Source: Corallium rubrum (Eukaryota; Cnidaria; Anthozoa; Scleralcyonacea; Coralliidae). From it: a stretch of DNA of 64,000 nucleotides. The notes under the pieces were generated by a model. The model was not told the origin of the DNA. It made no database searches and was given only the letters and a program-made list of their open reading frames with translations. Position 1 is the first letter of the stretch. Every line of letters begins with the position of its first letter. The position numbers and the translations under genes are program-made. The DNA is taken from positions 14,091,699-14,155,698 of the forward strand of contig OZ036002.1 in the NCBI GenBank assembly GCA_964035015.1. The letters are read 5' to 3'. Shown in pieces: positions 61,501 to 64,000 of this stretch.

Positions 61501-63345
61501 CAACTTGTCCCGGTTTGGTCTTAAAATGTATATATTCTACACTCGAATTTTCCTTCACCAAAAATCCCTAGAACATGCTATGTAATAGAGTGAAATGCCC
61601 AATATTACTTCTAATTTCGTAATGGCAATTTCTGTAATTGGCTTTGGTTAAACGTAAGTTAATTTGCATTAGTAAATTTGGAGATAAAAATAAAGAGAAA
61701 AAAGATGAAGAAATTTTGCCGATGCGGTTCATCTTTTCGTGAGTCGTGACGTCACGATGGTGCCGAGGATAGGACACCAAATTTGACGCGTTCCTCCCCC
61801 CCCTCGCTCCTGAGTCAATGGAGAATAATAGTCTGGGCTCACTTTTGCCTGTCTAACCAGATCACATTGAAGATGGCTGTATGTGAGATTGTGAAATCAT
61901 TAATAATTCATGAGTTTTGCAGCCAATCCAATTTCAGAAATTACGTCACATGTATACCCCTGTAAACCCCATACAAACCACTAGTGCTTGTAACTAATTA
62001 GCATCTCAGTACTTGTTGTATTGAATATACAATCACTCGCCTTCGGCTCGTGATTGTATAATTCAATACAACACGGCCGCTCGTGTTGTAAACATTACTT
62101 ATCTTATAATGTCACCGAACGCAATCATTCCAAAAACCCTAACCCTAGTCACAAACCTAGTTTAACGCCTAGCTTGTACGTTAACCTGACACTGGAACAT
62201 GGTTCACATGTTCTTTGGTGTATTAAAAGCTAGCAGGTGCACATGTATTCGTTTCTTGACCGTGATCTAGTGTCGACACTTGTTTTCCAATCTTCTTAGA
62301 TAGATCGTTTATTTGCTACAAATTTCCTCAAACTTACAGTATAAACTGAATTATGGAGGATTTGCATAAGTCTATAAAAGATTTACTTACATTTAAGGGT
62401 ATATATAGCTTACAATTAAAATTTTCGAATTAAACTACACTAAAAATTGTACTTCTAAAATGTAACCGAGTTTAACATATCTAAGAAGGAGATATTAGGT
62501 TATTGTACGTGTTTGCTCCAGATACTATAAAGGTGTCTTTAAAACGCTTAGTTCTACATAACATAGGCTTAGTATTTCTCAAAGTGACTGAAGTGTGAGT
62601 TACATTAAAAGGGAAGGAGTTTGTACAAATTTCCTTGTGGTTGACTAACTATTTTACAGTAAAAGGTCTGACAAAATTCTGCTCGACGATTTGCTAGGCT
62701 ACATAATCCAGAGATATTGAGCAATTCTGAATACGACAATTCATATCCGTAATTCATACAACCAAGTGAACGAACTATATGCGGCCAAGCTCATGGCAGA
62801 ACCCGGAATCGTCAGTGTAGAACGTGAATCAGTTTCTCGCCTATGCCATTTTTACTTATTCCAACATCGCATGTAATGTAGCATCGTGTGCACTGTGGGT
62901 GCCCTATGTCAATGACTGGTGGAGGGTGCCCGATTTAAAATCGCGGTTTTTGGGCAGAGTAAAGTCAGCGGTCGATCACTGCTATGAGAAATGGCCATAT
63001 TTTTGCCATCTTTGTTCCGTCACTTTTTGGGTGGAACCGCAGTCCTGTTATACATAAGTCAGTGGTTTCATTAAAGTTTGCCGTGTTATTCGGAAATGCT
63101 TAATTCTTGATTGATTTGACAATATTTTTTAGGTTTGTTCATCGCTGATCAAAAGCTCCGTGGCTCAAGCAGTAAATATACAAGACAAAACGCAAACGGC
63201 GCTCGCTATGGCTACGAGTGTCCCGAAGAACGCGACTATTTCCCGTATTGGCATCCAACCGACTGGATCGACATCGCAGTGTTGACTGACAATGTATCTT
63301 CGTGTGCAGATTATAAAGCAAAGAGTTTTAACGCCCAGCCAAAAG
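50132..63345 (+). CDS. DD3-3-like secreted protein, 5' five exons (partial)
   Basis: Coding exons 50132-50287, 55548-55625, 55755-55941, 57040-57195 and 63133-63345 join in phase (0, 0, 1, 1, 1) to 263 codons; the last donor (AAGGTATACC) leads past the window, so the C-terminus is missing. The product starts with a signal peptide (about 1-21), then VFFHNPRGSNDRLNGNGVTR, GGYNVGDLTASRSTSEATQF, YFQSGKDYKVMKGGEGRSLL, TIEWTNQHGC, CNIVIQFKCQ, WEWYDKC and DYFPYWHPTDWIDIAVLTDN. This is the conserved region of the protein family named after Dictyostelium DD3-3, found also in marine invertebrates. Cysteine-rich and exported; molecular function is not known to me. The family call is from recognition of these motifs. 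Confidence 0.85.
50500..50660. repeat. Partial foldback of GGGCTAGCCCGG units
   Basis: GATTACATGG-AC/CAAGCGGGCTAGCCCGGTT occurs twice with inner inverted GCCCGG words; a complementary end is near 50630-50675 (CGGCAAACCGGGCTG). In intron 1 of the DD3-3-like gene. Confidence 0.6.
50880..51711. repeat. Dispersed repeat family A, copy 3
   Basis: From CTAGAAACACATCATCGCAAC through the ACACGCGTGTAAAGTGGACT end to CTCGGGGAC, colinear with 29811-30965 with internal gaps. In intron 1 of the DD3-3-like gene. Confidence 0.8.
51900..52480 (-). pseudogene. Penelope-like GIY-YIG domain fragment
   Basis: Minus-strand reading gives a CLTNNIIY-type strand, RFTGMTSNSFKERYRNHTKS, DTKLSKHIWYLK and WSIMKQS, the GIY-YIG endonuclease of Penelope-like elements, in at least two frames. 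A degraded LLNKR-type tail (near 51930) follows. RT domain absent. A second, different copy is at 4335-4700. Confidence 0.8.
52633..52939. mobile_element. hAT MITE with 8-bp target duplication
   Basis: Ends CAGGGACGTAGCC and GGCTACGTCCCTG; 307 bp; flanked by ATACTGCA on both sides (52625-52632 and 52940-52947). Inner TTTCAAAATTTCCCGGGGGA block ties it to 28868 and 6288 families. No coding capacity. Confidence 0.95.
53069..53320. mobile_element. MITE with TTTTCCACTWGGCGAC ends
   Basis: AAGGCGGTTTTCCACTTGGC at the left and the complement at the right, with long inner inverted AATTAGTTCCACTCGAGAGC arms. Sister of 33797-34096. Confidence 0.88.
53479..53793. mobile_element. Mariner-like MITE
   Basis: CAGGGTCTATC...AAAAAAGGCTACCCTTAG ends, mirrored at the right as CTAAGGGTAGCC...GATACACCCTG, with TA at both sides. 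Arms of about 75 bp. TA duplication and CAGGGT-type ends point to Tc1/mariner. Confidence 0.85.
53799..54175. repeat. Inverted pair of a GGCGGCCATATTGGTGTAC repeat
   Basis: Left unit 53799-53970 and right unit 54008-54175 are inverted copies; each carries GGCGGCCATATTGGTGTAC twice and ATTCAAATATTTCGTATTGT. A third copy, same orientation as the left, is at 55131-55298. Outer ends resemble GAGCGTTTTCAYCT. Confidence 0.85.
54452..54540. repeat. (TA)n microsatellite
   Basis: Long TA run with a few TTTATA breaks, abutting the Penelope-type repeat. A second run is at 54768-54819 on its other side. Confidence 0.97.
54545..54760. repeat. Inverted pair of Penelope-type hammerhead-like repeats
   Basis: Minus arm core 54577-54618 and plus arm core 54674-54715 around a short TTTACACTCTTTA centre; (TA)n on both outer sides. 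Both cores keep CTGACGA and CGAAAC (minus arm in complement). Confidence 0.85.
55131..55298. repeat. GGCGGCCATATTGG repeat, third copy
   Basis: Same words as 53799-53970, ending GTGAGTGAAAACGCTCTA. In intron 1 of the DD3-3-like gene. Confidence 0.85.
55548..55625 (+). CDS. DD3-3-like exon 2
   Basis: 78 bp after TTTTTATCAAG; encodes NNGDGGYNVGDLTASRSTSE and ATQFNM. Phase 0 on both sides; donor ATGGTAAAAT. Preceding intron is 5.3 kb. Confidence 0.85.
55755..55941 (+). CDS. DD3-3-like exon 3
   Basis: Acceptor TTTCTTAAG, then AYFQSGKDYKVMKGGEGRSL, EWTNQHGCQDRDLNCNIVIQ and a basic tail; donor AATGGTATGA, phase 1. The WTNQHGC block is the most characteristic of the family. Confidence 0.88.
55966..56352. 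repeat. (CCTA)n microsatellite split by a Penelope-type piece
   Basis: ACCT tetranucleotide runs at 55966-56095 and 56215-56347 flank a truncated hammerhead-like repeat (56099-56212), in intron 3 of the DD3-3-like gene. The insert lacks the CTGACGA box. Confidence 0.9.
56360..57039. other. Rest of intron 3 of the DD3-3-like gene
   Basis: AT-rich, no element or frame recognised. Confidence 0.3.
57040..57195 (+). CDS. DD3-3-like exon 4
   Basis: Acceptor TTTTGTATAG; encodes YTTSTSLYNRRTYTTRNHKN, NRPNRGVHEPWEWYDKCTKR and NRNEG. Donor AAGGTAACAC, phase 1. The open frame that runs on to 57437 is intron. Confidence 0.82.
57267..57525. mobile_element. TIR MITE 1 in intron 4
   Basis: AGACGAGTTTCAGGGTGTTG-CGTGCGCATC at the left, complement at the right near 57492-57522. 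Its left half overlaps an open frame continuing from exon 4, which is therefore not coding. Confidence 0.85.
57524..57747. mobile_element. TIR MITE 2 in intron 4
   Basis: ACATGGATCGCGAATGTCGA and CTGAGTCGGGATAAAACTTA at the left, complement at the right. Directly abuts the previous MITE. Confidence 0.85.
58203..58978. mobile_element. PIF/Harbinger-type long-TIR element
   Basis: Arms of roughly 200 bp or more start AGCCGGGCGCACACTAGAGC (left) and AGCCCAGCGCACACTAGAGC (right complement), with TTA/TAA at the edges. It keeps the start of a Harbinger-type protein (58452-58665): MAARLEEEYTSLSKDEEILL then a LMRRCRRRL and TKRWILRRQV block typical of HARBI1-like N-termini. No DDE domain, so non-autonomous. 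Confidence 0.8.
58452..58665 (+). pseudogene. Harbinger/HARBI1-like N-terminal fragment
   Basis: About 70 codons from ATG 58452, with the LLLLMRRCRRR arginine run and KRWILRRQVQGAYANPRNFG, then a stop. It lacks the catalytic nuclease part and lies inside the long-TIR element. Confidence 0.65.
59716..60546. other. Intron sequence with MITE-like words
   Basis: AACAAAATGGCGACTAC near 60045 opens a 40-codon frame of the kind seen in the foldback elements. No partner end was found. Nothing else is recognised. Confidence 0.3.
60550..60734. mobile_element. Harbinger-like MITE with TTA duplication
   Basis: AGCCTGGTTTTCACTGGCGA and its complement at the right, flanked by TTA on both sides; arms also hold GCGTACGTCGTTATGCTTAC. 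About 185 bp. Confidence 0.88.
61099..61290 (-). repeat. tRNA-derived SINE
   Basis: Minus strand: CCATGGCTCAGTGGTCAGAG, then GTGGGTTCAATTCCTGCCGG, i.e. A- and B-box regions of a tRNA-like head, followed by a body ending CTCGAATTTTCCTTCACCAA. Anticodon stem does not pair well. The body recurs, partly inverted, at 61375-61615. Confidence 0.75.
61375..61615. repeat. Inverted pair of SINE bodies
   Basis: AAAATTCGAGTGTAGAATAT at 61410 and its complement at 61530 form an inverted pair, with the remaining tRNA-like part cut down to TTCAATTCCTGCCGGAAGG in the centre. Confidence 0.8.
61616..62005. other. Intron sequence, nothing recognised
   Basis: Resembles 59870-60060 in places (TTACGGAAATTGCCATTAC / TCGTAATGGCAATTTCTG), possibly one more element pair. 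Confidence 0.3.
62008..62075. repeat. Foldback with CTCGCCTTCGGCTCG apex
   Basis: TTGTATTGAATATACAATCA and complement around CTCGCCTTCGGCTCGTG. One of the clearest examples of the apex type shared with other foldbacks. Confidence 0.85.
62076..63132. other. Rest of intron 4 of the DD3-3-like gene
   Basis: No frame recognised. 63015-63070 (TGGAACCGCAGTCCTG...CATAAGTCAGTGG) resembles the right end of the element at 7487-8890. Confidence 0.35.
63133..63345 (+). CDS. DD3-3-like exon 5
   Basis: Acceptor TATTTTTTAG; encodes LFIADQKLRGSSSKYTRQNA, RYGYECPEERDYFPYWHPTD and WIDIAVLTDNVSSC. Donor AAAGGTATAC, phase 1. Later exons lie outside the window. Confidence 0.85.
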
Positions 63346-63469
63346 GTATACCATGATTTTGCTATAGCCTACAGTCTGCTAAGTTTACATCACTGGTTTG
63401 TATATTTTATATAAATAATAGGCCGTATATTAATGGTTATTATTATTATTTAGTATATAAATAAACAGG

Positions 63470-63950
63470 TGATTATAGAAAATCGCGCGCGCTCTGATTG
63501 GTCGAGCTACTTTGGACTAATTTATTACAGCGTTTATTCAAAATGGCCGCCAGCCAATTTGTCAATCCGACAAACGAAGACATAAAAGAAAATGTTGTTT
63601 CTAAAGTACGAAATGCCGTGTTTATACTAAAACAATTATTCGCTTCAGGCCAGAGGCGGATTAAGGGTACCTCAGGCCCCTGGCCGTATTTCTGATTGGG
63701 TCCCCCCAGGCCCCTTCTTGCACTACACGTAGGGGCCTGGTGCATTCTTTTTTTAATAAGACATCAGCGGCCCCGGGCCCCCCTAGGATCCGTGAGGCCG
63801 CGGGTCCCTCGCTGTAGCCCAGTCAGCCACCCCCGTTAATCCGCCACCGCTTCAGGCTCAGTGAATATCGGTGAATAATAACTTCGACTTCGTCTCGGTT
63901 ATTATACACCGATTTTGTTGCGTGGTCTGATTGGCTGAGAAGGTTGGTTT
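63470..63950. repeat. Foldback element interrupted by a hAT MITE
   Basis: TCTGATTGGTCGAGC, an AAAATGGCCGCCAGCC start, CAATTATTCGCTTCAGG and a CGACTTCGTCTCGG apex match the layout of 45465-45960. It is split at 63651-63849 by a hAT MITE. Confidence 0.75.
63651..63849. mobile_element. hAT MITE with 8-bp target duplication
   Basis: 199 bp, ends CAGAGGCGGATTAAGGG and GTTAATCCGCCACCG, flanked by CTTCAGGC at 63643-63650 and 63850-63857. GC-rich interior, no frame. Confidence 0.92.
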
Positions 63951-64000
63951 CTATAACAATCACTCTTCACTCGCCATAAACAAAAAACATGTCGCTCGAA

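Overview
The window is animal nuclear DNA. It has spliced genes with GT-AG introns and long AT-rich introns. About half of it or more is mobile elements, foldback/MITE-like repeats and simple-sequence arrays. The two host genes (an IgGFc-binding/VWA/ZP membrane protein and a DD3-3-like secreted protein) and the element mix (Copia, Gypsy, Penelope-like, LINE, hAT, Harbinger, KIAA1958/Crypton-type fragments) fit a marine invertebrate. A cnidarian is my best guess, but species cannot be decided from sequence alone. No bacterial genes, operons, CRISPR arrays or phage modules are present.

Layout. 1-3.3 kb: a broken Gypsy element (minus strand), split by a 1.2 kb terminal-inverted-repeat (TIR) element and cut at its other end by a dispersed repeat. 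3.8-28.7 kb: an eight-exon plus-strand gene whose splice phases all join to one 967-codon frame (signal peptide, IgGFc-binding N-terminal domain, VWA, ZP domain, basic cleavage site, C-terminal hydrophobic segment). Its introns hold a Penelope-like fragment, LINE debris, a 2.7 kb hierarchical pentanucleotide satellite, a 14-bp minisatellite, and an intact Copia element in antisense with two identical LTRs. 28.8-50.1 kb: an intergenic stretch of element remains, including a LINE endonuclease fragment, a 2.8 kb near-perfect inverted duplication of a hAT transposase tail, a retropepsin fragment, a 5S-rRNA-like SINE and many foldback elements. 50.1-63.3 kb: the first five coding exons of a DD3-3-like gene, which runs off the right edge, with introns full of hAT, mariner and Harbinger MITEs and further Penelope-type pieces.

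The two host proteins are both predicted to enter the secretory pathway; nothing in the sequence shows that they act together. The most notable points are: the VWA metal-site motif lacks its first aspartate; the satellite's higher-order units each carry a 5S-like fragment, echoing the nearby 5S-like SINE with a pentamer tail; a repeated hammerhead-ribozyme-like core occurs in several copies near Penelope remains; and foldback elements repeatedly carry similar TTCGGC-type apices on unrelated arms.
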